64,000 bases of DNA from an uncultured Desulfovibrio sp. (GCA_900546145.1 URBN01000010.1:4861-68860); one strand, 5' to 3'. Shown: positions 1 to 7,984, numbered from the stretch's first letter. The notes: a model not told the origin generated them from the letters alone. Made by a program: numbers and translations.

Positions 1-27
1 CAGGCAGAGCCTGTATGGAGACACAAG

Positions 28-58
28 AGGGCGCGGGATTTTGTCTGCCCCGCGCCCT
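28..58 (-). terminator. Intrinsic terminator-like hairpin after the gene at 86-502
   Basis: AGGGCGCGGG (28-37) and CCCGCGCCCT (49-58) form a perfect 10-bp stem with an 11-nt loop, just past the stop of the minus-strand gene at 86-502. The T tract on the minus side is poor (TCTTGTG), so it may be a weak terminator. Confidence 0.5.
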
Positions 59-85
59 GTGCTTGTCCTTCCCTATGCCGGACGG

Positions 86-502
86 TTAATCCATGTCTTC
101 ATCTTCCAGAACGTAGATTTCAGCCCTCCAGCCGTCACCATCGCCGCTGTCAAGATAAACCGTATGTTCACGGGATCCGTAAATATGCTCTTCTATAAAC
201 TGCTGTGCATACAGAATAGCGGAAAGAATGTTGTCCACTTCATCGCCGTACTCTGTGCGTTCCGCCCAGAGATCGTCGATAAAGTCACCGTAAATGGCTT
301 CAGGCTGTCTGCTTATCACGGACTTTTTCAGGTTCCACCAGTAAGGCCCGTACTGCCTGTAAGCTACCGGGTCTTTTCTGAGAATACGGACAAGTGTGTT
401 GACGCATCTGTTGCACCATTCTTCTTCTGTGGTTCCTTTAAGGGCTTTTTTGCGTTCATCCGCAAGGTCCTCATGGGACGGCTTAAAAAAGATGTCAGCC
501 AT
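86..502 (-). CDS. Hypothetical acidic protein, 138 aa
   Basis: I do not recognise a family. The start at 502 (MADIFFKPSHED) is chosen because CAGGAG lies six bases upstream; the longer frame to 598 has no such site. The protein is rich in charged and aromatic residues, has two nearby cysteines (EEWCNRC), a WW pair (GPYWWNL) and an acidic C-terminus (VLEDEDMD). No signal peptide or membrane segment is visible, so it is probably cytoplasmic. A hairpin follows its stop codon. The gene is followed on the same strand, further upstream in transcription, by another unknown gene at 656-1234, and the two may be transcribed together. Its setting beside decayed genes suggests accessory DNA, but no function can be given. 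Confidence 0.6.
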   Translation of the reverse strand: MADIFFKPSHEDLADERKKALKGTTEEEWCNRCVNTLVRILRKDPVAYRQYGPYWWNLKKSVISRQPEAIYGDFIDDLWAERTEYGDEVDNILSAILYAQQFIEEHIYGSREHTVYLDSGDGDGWRAEIYVLEDEDMD

Positions 503-655
503 TTTTTTCTCCTGTTTTAAGTATGCCGAAATGTTTTTTTGCATAACATTCAGATGAGTGGGTAAACTGCCCGCCGGTGGGCCTGCAGGCGCTCCCATGT
601 CGTCAGTCCGCCTTCATCCCCTACCCAGGAGATGGAGGACTTCTGGCGGATTATG

Positions 656-1234
656 TTAAAAAACCGGGCTTTCTATCGCTCTCCTGAACCATGGGACAGC
701 GCAATGCTGCCTTTTTCTCTGCCATGGCTTACTCCTCCAAGTCTTTCTTTTTTTTTTGTTTCTCACGAACCAATCACCAATCCCCCGCCACTGCCTTTGC
801 CCGGCGTCGTATTCAAAAGTCGGGCCGGAGAGCTGTTTGTAACCCTGCTCGGCAAGGGAACGGGCTGAAACAGCCTCTCCCCCTTCTTCCGGCTTCACCT
901 TTTCGTTCCAGAGACAATTGGTAAGTGTGACAACCTGTTTGCCATCAGGGGAGAGGAAAGAGAAAGAGTACGTAGCCGCCGTTGGCCTCGGGGGTCTGAC
1001 ACCGCCGCCAAGGATAAAATCAAACGGCACTCCCCACATAAACAAATAGCATTCATCAGGTGCCATAAATTCAGAAGAAATAGCCAGATCCGCCGGTACC
1101 GGAAGATTATCAATCATAACCGGGAAAAGCTCGGCACAAGCTCCCGTGAACGTCGGCTTTGCACATTCGTTCCACTGGATACCATCAGGAAATTCAATCA
1201 CGGTCATGCCAGCCACAAAAAAATATCCAGCCAT
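656..1234 (-). CDS. Hypothetical protein, about 192 aa
   Basis: Not recognised. The start at 1234 (MAGYFFVAGM) is supported by GGAGG about 8 bases upstream; an in-frame extension to 1285 lacks a ribosome site. The N-terminal two thirds are hydrophobic and Pro/Gly-rich with an FDFILGGG segment, while the last 45 residues are abruptly basic (NKKKRKTWRSK). That switch could mean a nucleic-acid-binding tail, or a frameshift that has added out-of-frame sequence. Intergenic spacing of about 150 bases separates it from the next gene on the same strand (86-502). A TGTATATACA palindrome lies about 280 bases upstream at 1514-1523, so control by the neighbouring MarR protein is possible but unproven. 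Confidence 0.5.
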   Translation of the reverse strand: MAGYFFVAGMTVIEFPDGIQWNECAKPTFTGACAELFPVMIDNLPVPADLAISSEFMAPDECYLFMWGVPFDFILGGGVRPPRPTAATYSFSFLSPDGKQVVTLTNCLWNEKVKPEEGGEAVSARSLAEQGYKQLSGPTFEYDAGQRQWRGIGDWFVRNKKKRKTWRSKPWQRKRQHCAVPWFRRAIESPVF

Positions 1235-1549
1235 CTTTATACACCTCCGTATTCCAAGCCCAATCAGGGGCCAAACGTTGTCCATAGGGCCGCCGGAACG
1301 TTTGGGGCCTTCCGCGTTCTTCTGCCCCTGAGAGCGGTTATTCCGATAATTTCATATGCCGCAGATGAGCCGGCTCTCCCTCTGGCCAGCTGACGGTATC
1401 GCTCGGCCTGCCTGTTTCCGTGTACTCTGTGCAGTCGGCCTTTTTTCTCCATTTCCCCAAAGGGAAAGAGCGGGACATCCTTTGTTTCTGCATACTTTTC
1501 CTTCTTTTTATGATGTATATACAACAATTAGTTTAAAAAAATGGTAAAA
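1235..1549. other. Gene-free stretch upstream of the 656-1234 gene
   Basis: No credible gene is seen. The 87-residue minus frame across 1264-1527 has Arg-rich shadow-like composition and no ribosome site. The only notable element is the TGTATATACAACA operator-like motif at 1514-1526. Confidence 0.5.
1514..1526. promoter_or_regulatory. Possible MarR operator, downstream copy
   Basis: TGTATATACAACA contains the perfect 10-bp palindrome TGTATATACA. Its exact reverse complement occurs at 1985-1997, just upstream of the MarR gene. The paired arrangement suggests a binding site for that regulator. Confidence 0.45.
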
Positions 1550-1972
1550 TCAGAGTCTTACTAAAATTTGAAGCGTATCTTCCAACTGGGTGACCCGTTC
1601 CTTTCCCATTATGTCCTCAAATCTTTTCTGCGCCTGTTTCCATAGTTTTTTCGCCAAATCGCAGACCTGGCGGCCTTTGTCTGTCAGGGAAAGATATCTG
1701 TCACGCATACCGGCTTCCTTTCTGTCGCAAATCAGTCCAGCCTTGAAAAGCGGCTTCAGACTTCTGACAAGAGTCGAGCGGTCCAATTCTGTCCACATTC
1801 CCAATTCGCTTATATTGCAGCCATCATGCTCTTCTATGCCATTAAGAAGTGAATACTGCCCCACCGTTATGCCGGCCGGCTTAAGCATCCTGTCATAAAA
1901 TGAAACGACATTCCAGGCGCTGCGGCGCATTTTCAGACAATGACACGTTGTATTGTCGATCCTTTTGCCCAT
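1550..1972 (-). CDS. MarR family transcriptional regulator
   Basis: A 140-aa winged-helix repressor of usual MarR length. Central residues about 44-100 hold the recognisable fold: GQYSLLNGIEEHDGCNISEL, then ELDRSTLVRSLKPLFKAGLI as the recognition helix, then the wing RDRYLSLTDKGRQV; flanking helices form the dimer interface. Such proteins bind palindromic operators and release them on binding small aromatic or oxidising ligands. Two cysteines near the N-terminus (CHC, residues 10-12) could be redox- or metal-sensing, which is speculative. TGTTGTATATACA lies 13 bases upstream of its start, where binding would block its own transcription, and the inverted copy lies just beyond its stop. Its target and ligand are unknown. 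Confidence 0.85.
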   Translation of the reverse strand: MGKRIDNTTCHCLKMRRSAWNVVSFYDRMLKPAGITVGQYSLLNGIEEHDGCNISELGMWTELDRSTLVRSLKPLFKAGLICDRKEAGMRDRYLSLTDKGRQVCDLAKKLWKQAQKRFEDIMGKERVTQLEDTLQILVRL

Positions 1973-1984
1973 GACAGCCTCCTG

Positions 1985-1997
1985 TGTTGTATATACA
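1985..1997. promoter_or_regulatory. Possible MarR autoregulatory operator
   Basis: TGTTGTATATACA, 13 bases upstream of the MarR start at 1972, contains the palindrome TGTATATACA and is the exact reverse complement of the motif at 1514-1526. Confidence 0.5.
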
Positions 1998-2227
1998 CTC
2001 TAAAATTAAAGGATTGTTCTGTCAAGAATCTGAATAAAAAAAGAAACCGTCCCCTGTTTCAGGAGTCTGCTGCGCTTCTGCCGGATCGGCCGGGATGAAT
2101 GTCTCCGCTCCGGGCGCATCCAGCGGATCCGCAGACACCCACGGGCAGTACTTTCGTCCAGTTCTGTCTGCCAGTTGCGGCGCGCGCCGCATGTATGGGT
2201 ACGGAGCGCGCCGGGAGGCTGACTATG
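1998..2227. other. Gene-free part of the interval between MarR and hsp20
   Basis: Short frames on both strands are Arg- and Ser-rich shadows without ribosome sites. I see no intact gene. The adjoining 2228-2375 segment is a decayed hsp20, and 2430-2511 is a long imperfect inverted repeat. Confidence 0.45.
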
Positions 2228-2375
2228 TCGTGAATTTGCGCGGCATGAACCGTAATTTTGATGATTTGGGACGGAGTCAGGATGCCGTTCCCGGTGTGGC
2301 GGAGATGCAGCCTGTATCAGCGCCGTGAAGCGGGAAGCGCACCTCGCGCAGACGGGCCGCAGAGGCATGGTTCTG
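2228..2375 (-). pseudogene. Decayed second hsp20 copy
   Basis: Read on the minus strand, this segment resembles the 3' part of the intact hsp20 at 2539-3030. GAACGGCATCCTGAC is identical in both, in the codons for NGILT, and the end reads IKITVHAA against RKIEVRAA in the intact gene. Upstream, GCTGAT and CTCCGCCAC match the DAD and TAT codons. The copy has an in-frame stop just before the match, a deletion of about 25 bases after NGILT, and no start. I take it as the remains of a tandem duplicate or a divergent paralogue. Confidence 0.5.
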
Positions 2376-2429
2376 CTTTCCCTTCTTCCCCATGGAATAA
2401 GGAAGACATGCCGCTTTCGGAAAACATGA

Positions 2430-2511
2430 AGGGCCTCCGCGCCCCACGGGCTTTCGCCGTCCGTTGCCGTGGCAGAGGGGATGGTGAAGGCCCGAAGTTT
2501 GCGGAGGCCTT
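2430..2511. repeat. Long imperfect inverted repeat downstream of hsp20
   Basis: GGCCTCCGC (2432-2440) pairs with GCGGAGGCC (2501-2509). Inside a symmetric 6x6 internal loop, CGGGCTTTCGCC (2447-2458) pairs with GGTGAAGGCCCG (2483-2494) through two G-U pairs. The apical loop is 24 nt. There is no T tract on either side, so it is not a typical intrinsic terminator; it could be an mRNA 3' structure or a dispersed repeat. Confidence 0.5.
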
Positions 2512-2538
2512 GGAAAAAGTGGGCTTGCGGGGAATACG

Positions 2539-3030
2539 TTAGGCGGCCCTTACCTCAATTTTCCTGACCTTGGACTGATCAGGCGCCTTCCTCGGGATGG
2601 AGACGGTCAGGATGCCGTTCTTCGAAGTGGCGGTGATGTGTTCGGCATCAGCGTCCTCGGGCAGAGTCATGCTGCGGGTGAAGGAACCGTACGAGCATTC
2701 CCGTACTTCCTTGGTCTGTTCGTCCTTCGTCTCTTCCTTCTTCTCGCCGGAGATGGTGAGCACACCGTCGCTCACTTCAAGCTTCACGGCCTCGGGGGCA
2801 ACGCCGGGCAGTTCGACCTTCATGGCATAAGCCTTGTCATCACTCGTGACATCGAGGCTCGGCAGGAAATCGGACTTCATCTGGAAGGGCTCGCGTTCAA
2901 AGAACGAAGGCGCGAAGAAATTATCGAACATTGCATCTATTTCGTCATGCAGACGGGAAAGATCGTTATAATCTCTCTTTGTCGCAGGAGTCTGTGCAGA
3001 AGTTTCATTCTTTCTGTTAAGCATAGCCAT
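2539..3030 (-). CDS. Hsp20 family small heat shock protein
   Basis: A 163-aa small heat shock protein, an ATP-independent holdase that binds unfolding proteins in the cytoplasm. An N-terminal region of about 50 residues with a phenylalanine-rich FDNFFAPSFFEREPF segment precedes the alpha-crystallin domain (about residues 60-155). The domain shows VELPGVAPEAVKLEVSDGVL, the charged loop KKEETKDEQTKEV, and the hallmark NGILTVSIPRK; the C-terminal tail is short. The start at 3030 (MAMLNRKNE) has GGAGG eight bases upstream; frames extending to 3105 add a hydrophobic leader without a better site. No CIRCE element was found upstream. A degraded paralogue lies downstream at 2228-2375. Confidence 0.92.
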   Translation of the reverse strand: MAMLNRKNETSAQTPATKRDYNDLSRLHDEIDAMFDNFFAPSFFEREPFQMKSDFLPSLDVTSDDKAYAMKVELPGVAPEAVKLEVSDGVLTISGEKKEETKDEQTKEVRECSYGSFTRSMTLPEDADAEHITATSKNGILTVSIPRKAPDQSKVRKIEVRAA

Positions 3031-3590
3031 AATAACAACCTCCACATCAATATAACTAATATAATGAAGCAGGAGGGAGAAAAGGTACCACCGGCCGGAC
3101 TCCATGTTGTATCATCTCGTCGTACCGGCGCTCTCTTAACTTCACAAAAGAAGATATGGCCGGGTGTTATTTTGTAAAGTGGTTTTTTATAAAAATTTTC
3201 TCTCCGGAAAAAGGAAAGCCCTTATTCCCAGAAAGGGAGTGACTCTCTGTGGCTGATGTGTATGCCGTCAAAGCGCAGGGTCCGATATTCTGACTGAGAA
3301 TGCGGGGTGTGAGAAATTCACAGCAGACCGATGCACACTGCATCCGCACGAACAGGGAGAGACAGCAGGGGGCCGGTGATGCCAGTACAGCACGAGGCCG
3401 ATGATGCCCTGGACATGCACTCTGTGTATTCGGAGAATGGCAGGAGGCTGAAGAGCTATGAAAAGACGGCAAAGGAAGAGCTGACGCCGGAAGGACTGGA
3501 TTTCAGATTCGATAATACTTTTATTACTGTGAACTCCGGATTTGGGACTTTCTGAAGGTGGCATTTTCCACATCTGCAACTCTCACGGGA
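3031..3590. other. Gene-free upstream region of hsp20
   Basis: An AT-rich stretch at about 3040-3065 (TATATTAGTTATATTG on the minus strand) could supply the hsp20 promoter. The frames at 3167-3579 on both strands lack ribosome sites and recognisable composition. I see no gene here. Confidence 0.4.
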
Positions 3591-3618
3591 CTCACCAGCC
3601 CCTCGAGGGGCTGGTGAG
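3591..3618. repeat. Perfect 28-bp palindrome
   Basis: CTCACCAGCCCCTC followed directly by its exact reverse complement GAGGGGCTGGTGAG. It abuts a pair of 24-bp tandem repeats. There is no T tract on either side, so it is unlikely to be a simple terminator. Confidence 0.8.
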
Positions 3619-3667
3619 GTGGGTCCAATAAACGATCGTTTAGTGGGTCCATTGAGCGATCGCTTGA
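3619..3667. repeat. Two tandem 24-bp repeats, each with a GATC-centred palindrome
   Basis: Both copies begin GTGGGTCCA (3619 and 3643). The first contains the 14-bp palindrome TAAACGATCGTTTA (3629-3642), the second AGCGATCGCT (3655-3664). Just after lies TTGACACTTCACC. Tandem subterminal repeats followed by a TGACA-like end recall the multiple terminal repeats of IS21-family elements, so this may be an orphan IS end; a regulator binding site is the alternative. Confidence 0.5.
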
Positions 3668-3747
3668 CACTTCACCGGGCGGGCCCCAAAAATGTGCGAA
3701 AAATTCTGGACGTTATCCGTTAGAGCCGCTGCCAATAGGAATGGGAG

Positions 3748-5190
3748 TCAACTTCGGAATGCAGCAAGTTTGTTATAAAGGCAACTTCGCGCTATACCCA
3801 GTATTCTGGCTGCTCTGGACTTGTTGCCACCGCACTTCTCAAGCGTTTCCATGATAAGCCTGTGTTCGGCCTCGGAACGTATGCTTCTGAGCTTTTTACT
3901 CGTAACCGGGGACCAAGGTTCCTGGCTCCCGTCCTGCTCCACCCGCGTATTTGATAAAAATTCGGCATCAGCCTTGGGAAAGAAGCGCTCAGGCAGGTGG
4001 CGCAGAGAAAGCTCTGTTTCTGAATCCTTCATGGAATACAGAGCATATGTGAGGATATTGCGTAGTTCGCGCACATTGCCCCGCCATGGATGGGTGCTGA
4101 AGAGAAAAAGCACTTCCTTGGAAATATGAAGGCTACCCGCACGTTCAGGGCCAGCCAGATTATAGATGATGGAATAAGACAAGAGGGGAATGTCCGCAAG
4201 GCGTTCCCTCAGCGGCGGAACAATCAGATCGAACAGGTTCAGCCGATAGTACAGGTCTTCGCGGAAAAGCCCCTGCTGGACCATCTCCTCCAAATTTCTG
4301 TTCGTGGCTGAGACCAGACGAAAATCTACATGGCGCGGAGCAACAGCTCCCAGTTTTTTTACCTCATGATTCTCCAGTACACGCAACAGTTTAGCCTGGA
4401 GGGTCAGCGGCAGCTCTCCTATTTCATCAAGGAAAATAGTCCCCCCGTCTGCCATCTCAAACTGTCCCTGCTTGCCTGACGCCCTAGCTCCGGTAAATGC
4501 TCCTGGTTCATAACCAAACAGTTCTGACTCCATGAGATCATGGGGAATAGCAGCACAGTTCACAGCCACAAAATTTCTGTCACGCCGTGAGCTAGCTGCA
4601 TGAACAGCCTGCGCAACAAGATCTTTGCCTGTGCCATTTTCCCCCAGAATAAGCACAGGCTCATCGTGTTGGGCAAAACGTCTGCCTTTTTCCTTCAGAA
4701 GGCGCATAGAGGAGCTTTCCCCTACAATAGAATCAAACGTGACGATGTCCGTTGTCTGCCGGGGATTAAACGTCGTGGAGTAGGTGCTATAATGATCGAG
4801 CTCATCAATAATTGCCTGCATTTTATGGATTTTGTCCTTGAGCGGGGAAACTGAGATATTCTCCGTCATGCAACCGGCAACCTGCCCCTGCCTGTCCATA
4901 AGAGGCCAGCGGTATGTGACGCCATAAAGGCCATTGATCGTTACAGATGCGCAGGAATTTGCCTTCCCCGTCCTGAGCACCTCCATAATGCCCTGCCTTG
5001 CCGTGAGAAAAAAGCCGACCGCATCCAGACCGATACAGTCATCTTTCAGGTGATACATTTTTTTATAGGTGGCATTGGCAAACATAAGTTTCGCCCTGGC
5101 ATCGAATATGGCGATGCCGGAATGCAACGGGCTTAGTATTTCCCTGTTGACACCGATTGAAGCAAAAAAATCCTCGCTGGGCGATGCCAT
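3748..5190 (-). CDS. PAS-domain sigma54-dependent activator, Fis type
   Basis: A 480-aa enhancer-binding protein that activates RNA polymerase carrying sigma54. Domains in order are an N-terminal PAS-like sensor (about residues 15-115), a linker helix, the AAA+ ATPase with Walker A GENGTGKD (183-190), the sigma54-contact loop GAFTGA (230-235) and Walker B GGTIFLDE (249-256), and a Fis-type helix-turn-helix at the end (NKSRAARILGIARSCLYNKL). The start at 5190 (MASPSEDFF) is preferred because GAGAGGG lies five bases upstream; the frame could begin at 5208. The gene is divergent from the glycyl radical enzyme gene. Two identical 15-bp sites, 22 bp apart, and a -24/-12-like promoter lie between them, so it very likely controls that operon in response to a ligand bound by the PAS domain, perhaps the substrate. 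Confidence 0.93.
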   Translation of the reverse strand: MASPSEDFFASIGVNREILSPLHSGIAIFDARAKLMFANATYKKMYHLKDDCIGLDAVGFFLTARQGIMEVLRTGKANSCASVTINGLYGVTYRWPLMDRQGQVAGCMTENISVSPLKDKIHKMQAIIDELDHYSTYSTTFNPRQTTDIVTFDSIVGESSSMRLLKEKGRRFAQHDEPVLILGENGTGKDLVAQAVHAASSRRDRNFVAVNCAAIPHDLMESELFGYEPGAFTGARASGKQGQFEMADGGTIFLDEIGELPLTLQAKLLRVLENHEVKKLGAVAPRHVDFRLVSATNRNLEEMVQQGLFREDLYYRLNLFDLIVPPLRERLADIPLLSYSIIYNLAGPERAGSLHISKEVLFLFSTHPWRGNVRELRNILTYALYSMKDSETELSLRHLPERFFPKADAEFLSNTRVEQDGSQEPWSPVTSKKLRSIRSEAEHRLIMETLEKCGGNKSRAARILGIARSCLYNKLAAFRS

Positions 5191-5250
5191 TTTTTCCCTC
5201 TCAGGCACTTTGCAAATTTTTTCTGTTTTTTACAATCCACACCGACGATC

Positions 5251-5287
5251 TGTCCTAAAATAAGGATACCAGTGTCCTAAAATAAGG
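5251..5287. promoter_or_regulatory. Twin enhancer (UAS) sites for the sigma54 activator
   Basis: TGTCCTAAAATAAGG occurs identically at 5251-5265 and 5273-5287. The 22-bp period is two helical turns, so both copies face the same side. Each contains the inverted repeat TCCT-N6-AGG(A). They lie about 105 bp upstream of the -24/-12-like element, a normal enhancer distance, and also just upstream of the regulator gene. Confidence 0.7.
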
Positions 5288-5388
5288 TCAATTGTGTTCT
5301 TTTATTTGATTATTTTTGCAGAGCAACAAGCCAGTAGTTATTTTATAACATATTGATATTAATATATATTTATTCATTATGTGAATAT

Positions 5389-5404
5389 TGGCACAATTCT
5401 TTCA
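5389..5404 (+). promoter_or_regulatory. Sigma54 (-24/-12) promoter candidate for the glycyl radical operon
   Basis: TGGCACA-ATTC-TTTCA matches the consensus TGGCACG-N4-TTGCA except for G to A at the end of the first element and G to T in the -12 element. The GG-N10-(G)C spacing is right. It would give a leader of about 105 nt before the start at 5522. Confidence 0.6.
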
Positions 5405-5521
5405 TAAAGGAAGGGCAGAAAGCATGTTTCCTCTCCGGATGCACCAGGCAACTGCCCGTCATGTATCTCGGCAGAAAGGAGCACACTACATCCCATAAAT
5501 TTTTGAACAAAGGAGACTGCC

Positions 5522-7978
5522 ATGTTTACACCGGAAAAAACTCCGGCTGCCCTTGCTACAGAAAAGGCAGGACACGGAATCTACGCCATCGACTGGCAGA
5601 CGGCTGATGAGCGAATCCGCTACTGCAAGTCCATCGTGACTGACACAAACCAGCAGATGGATCCCGAACGCCTCAGCATCCTCAAGGCTGTCTATGAAGA
5701 AAATCCCGGCGAAGAACCTGTCCTTATCCGAGCAAAACTCCTGGAACGCCTGCTACTCACTAAAAAGCTCTTTCTGGACGAAAATCCCGTCGTCGGCACC
5801 CTGACCAGCATCCGTTGCGGGCTCTACGCGTATCCCGAATGGAGTTGTGACTGGATCAAGGACGAGATGAACATGGCGAAAATCTGTTCGCTCGGCGAAA
5901 TCGTCATTCCCGATGAGACAAAGGGACTGATGATGAGCGTATACAACCAGTGGAAGGGGCACACTGTCCGCGATACCGCCGATGACAACTATAAAAACCT
6001 GTACGGCGTCGATCCCAGAAAATATATCAAATCAGGCATGCTGTACGACGTTATGAACGTTTCTCTCGGCTCAGGATGTGCAAACTACAACATGATCCTG
6101 ACTAAGGGTGCCCGCGGGGTTCTCGAAGAAGTCCATAAGAGCATGGAAAATCTCAAGAACGAGAGCGGGGACTATCACAAACTGGCTTTTCTGCAGGGCA
6201 TCGAAATCGTGCTTCACGCCTTTGTCAAGTGGGCTCACCGCTACGCCGATCTCTGCGAGGAAACCGCAGCCGGGGAAAGAGATCCCAAGAAAAAGGCAGA
6301 GTTGCTGGAAACTGCTGGCATCTGCCGCTGGGTCCCCGAAAATCCCGCCCGTAACTTCCGTGAAGCCATACAGTCCTATTGGTTCTCCCATCTGCTAGTT
6401 GAAATCGAGCAAATGGGTTGTGCCAACTCTCCCGGCCGTTTTGGTCAGTTCATGTATCCCTTTTATAAGAGGGACATTGAGAAGGGGCGCATCACCCGCG
6501 AAGAAGCCAACAAGCTCACCTGCTTTCTCTTCATCCGGCATACAGAACTTGGCACCTATTCCGGCATGGCACATCAGAAAGCTCTTTCCGGTCACACTGG
6601 TCAAACTATAGCTCTTGGAGGTCTGACTCCAGACGGCAAAGACGCCAGCAATGACTATGAAATGGTCATTATGGAAGTGCAGGCCAAGATGCAGAACATT
6701 CAGCCAACACTAGCCCTCTGGTATACCCCAATGATGGAGCCGGCCTATCTGATGAAAGCTGTCGACGTCGTACGTACCGGCTGTGGTCAGCCCCAATTTA
6801 TGAACACATCCGTTGCCGTAGCGCGCAATCTTCTCCATTTTGGGAAACAGGGCATCACAATCGAAGACGCCCGCAATGTGGCCAACTTTGGATGCGTGGC
6901 CAGTGGCGTTGCGGAAAGGGGTTCTTACATCGCAGGCGAGGACGCCATCTGTCTGGCCAAGTTCGTGGAACTGGCTCTGTATAACGGCTGGGATCCTACC
7001 ACAAAGCAACAGCTTGGTCCAAAAACCGGAGACGCAACCACGTTTACTGCGTTCGAGGATCTTTACGCCGCTGTTCTCAAACAGATGGATGCCGGTCTGC
7101 GCGTACAGCGCAGGCACTCCAACCTGTCCACAGCCGCCCATGAAAAAATCGTACCCAGCATCTTCCGCTCTGCCCTGCACGACGGTTGTATCGAAAGCGG
7201 GCTGACAGAGGAAGCGGGCGGTGAAATGTATCCCCAGGGCATGGCCATTGTTTCCACAGTGGTCGACGCGGGCAATGCCCTGCATGCTATCAACGACCTT
7301 GTCTTCAAAAAGAAAAGCTTCTCCATCGCTGAACTGCTCAAGGCGCTGGAGGCGAACTGGGTCGGGTTCGAAGGTATGCAGAAGATGATCCTCAGTGTTC
7401 CCAAGTACGGAAATGATGATGCAGAAAGCGATGCCTACGTACAGCGGCTCTACAAGGATTTCGGACGGATCTACAAAGCCTGCGGACCGGATTACTTTGG
7501 CAACGAAGCGCATCCTGACGCTTATTCCCTGTCGTTCCATAACCTTTATGGCTCCATCATGAATGCCTTCCCCAACGGTCGGAAGAAGGGCATTGCCTTC
7601 ACCGATGGCAGCGTATCGGCAACGCCCGGCACAGATGTCGAAGGCGCCACAGCCCTGATAAAGTCTGCAGCCCAGGCCCTCGACACAACGTGGTTCATTT
7701 CCAACCACTTCAACATGAAGTTCCTTCCCTCTGCTCTTGAAGGATCCAAGGGGGCCCGCGCCCTTATCAACCTCATCAAGACCTACTTTGACTGGGGGGG
7801 CAGCCATATTCAGTTTAACTGCGTTTCACGCGAAACACTTGTTGATGCCAAGGTTCACCCCGAAAAGCATAAGGATCTTGTAGTCCGCGTCGCCGGATTC
7901 TCAGCCTACTTTACCCGCCTTGATGCCGGCGTGCAGGATGAAATCATCAAACGTACTGAATACAGGGAACCTGCCTAA
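5522..7978 (+). CDS. Glycyl radical enzyme of unassigned substrate
   Basis: An 818-aa enzyme of the pyruvate formate-lyase-like superfamily. The C-terminal glycyl radical loop reads VRVAGFSAYF with the radical Gly at 792, 26 residues from the end. The active-site loop NFGCVASG carries the thiyl Cys458. Ala460 stands where isethionate lyase, choline lyase, the diol and hydroxyproline dehydratases and the arylacetate decarboxylases have a Glu base (Cys-x-Glu). The segment DGSVSATPGTD and the lengths between motifs look to me closer to the arylacetate decarboxylase or X-succinate synthase side than to the dehydratases, an impression from reading only. AAGGAGA lies upstream of the ATG. The activase follows across a 10-bp hairpin. 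The substrate cannot be named; HesB-like, MFS and Cys-rich genes downstream suggest a dedicated pathway. Confidence 0.93.
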   Translation: MFTPEKTPAALATEKAGHGIYAIDWQTADERIRYCKSIVTDTNQQMDPERLSILKAVYEENPGEEPVLIRAKLLERLLLTKKLFLDENPVVGTLTSIRCGLYAYPEWSCDWIKDEMNMAKICSLGEIVIPDETKGLMMSVYNQWKGHTVRDTADDNYKNLYGVDPRKYIKSGMLYDVMNVSLGSGCANYNMILTKGARGVLEEVHKSMENLKNESGDYHKLAFLQGIEIVLHAFVKWAHRYADLCEETAAGERDPKKKAELLETAGICRWVPENPARNFREAIQSYWFSHLLVEIEQMGCANSPGRFGQFMYPFYKRDIEKGRITREEANKLTCFLFIRHTELGTYSGMAHQKALSGHTGQTIALGGLTPDGKDASNDYEMVIMEVQAKMQNIQPTLALWYTPMMEPAYLMKAVDVVRTGCGQPQFMNTSVAVARNLLHFGKQGITIEDARNVANFGCVASGVAERGSYIAGEDAICLAKFVELALYNGWDPTTKQQLGPKTGDATTFTAFEDLYAAVLKQMDAGLRVQRRHSNLSTAAHEKIVPSIFRSALHDGCIESGLTEEAGGEMYPQGMAIVSTVVDAGNALHAINDLVFKKKSFSIAELLKALEANWVGFEGMQKMILSVPKYGNDDAESDAYVQRLYKDFGRIYKACGPDYFGNEAHPDAYSLSFHNLYGSIMNAFPNGRKKGIAFTDGSVSATPGTDVEGATALIKSAAQALDTTWFISNHFNMKFLPSALEGSKGARALINLIKTYFDWGGSHIQFNCVSRETLVDAKVHPEKHKDLVVRVAGFSAYFTRLDAGVQDEIIKRTEYREPA

Positions 7979-7984
7979 CTCCAC

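Noticed and set aside
1264..1527. 87-residue minus-strand frame upstream of the 656-1234 gene
   Set aside because: No ribosome site and Arg-rich shadow composition.
5522..7978. Isethionate sulfo-lyase, expected from relatives such as Bilophila
   Set aside because: The Cys-x-Glu active-site pattern of that enzyme is missing (Cys-Val-Ala) and no TRAP-type isethionate transporter is adjacent.
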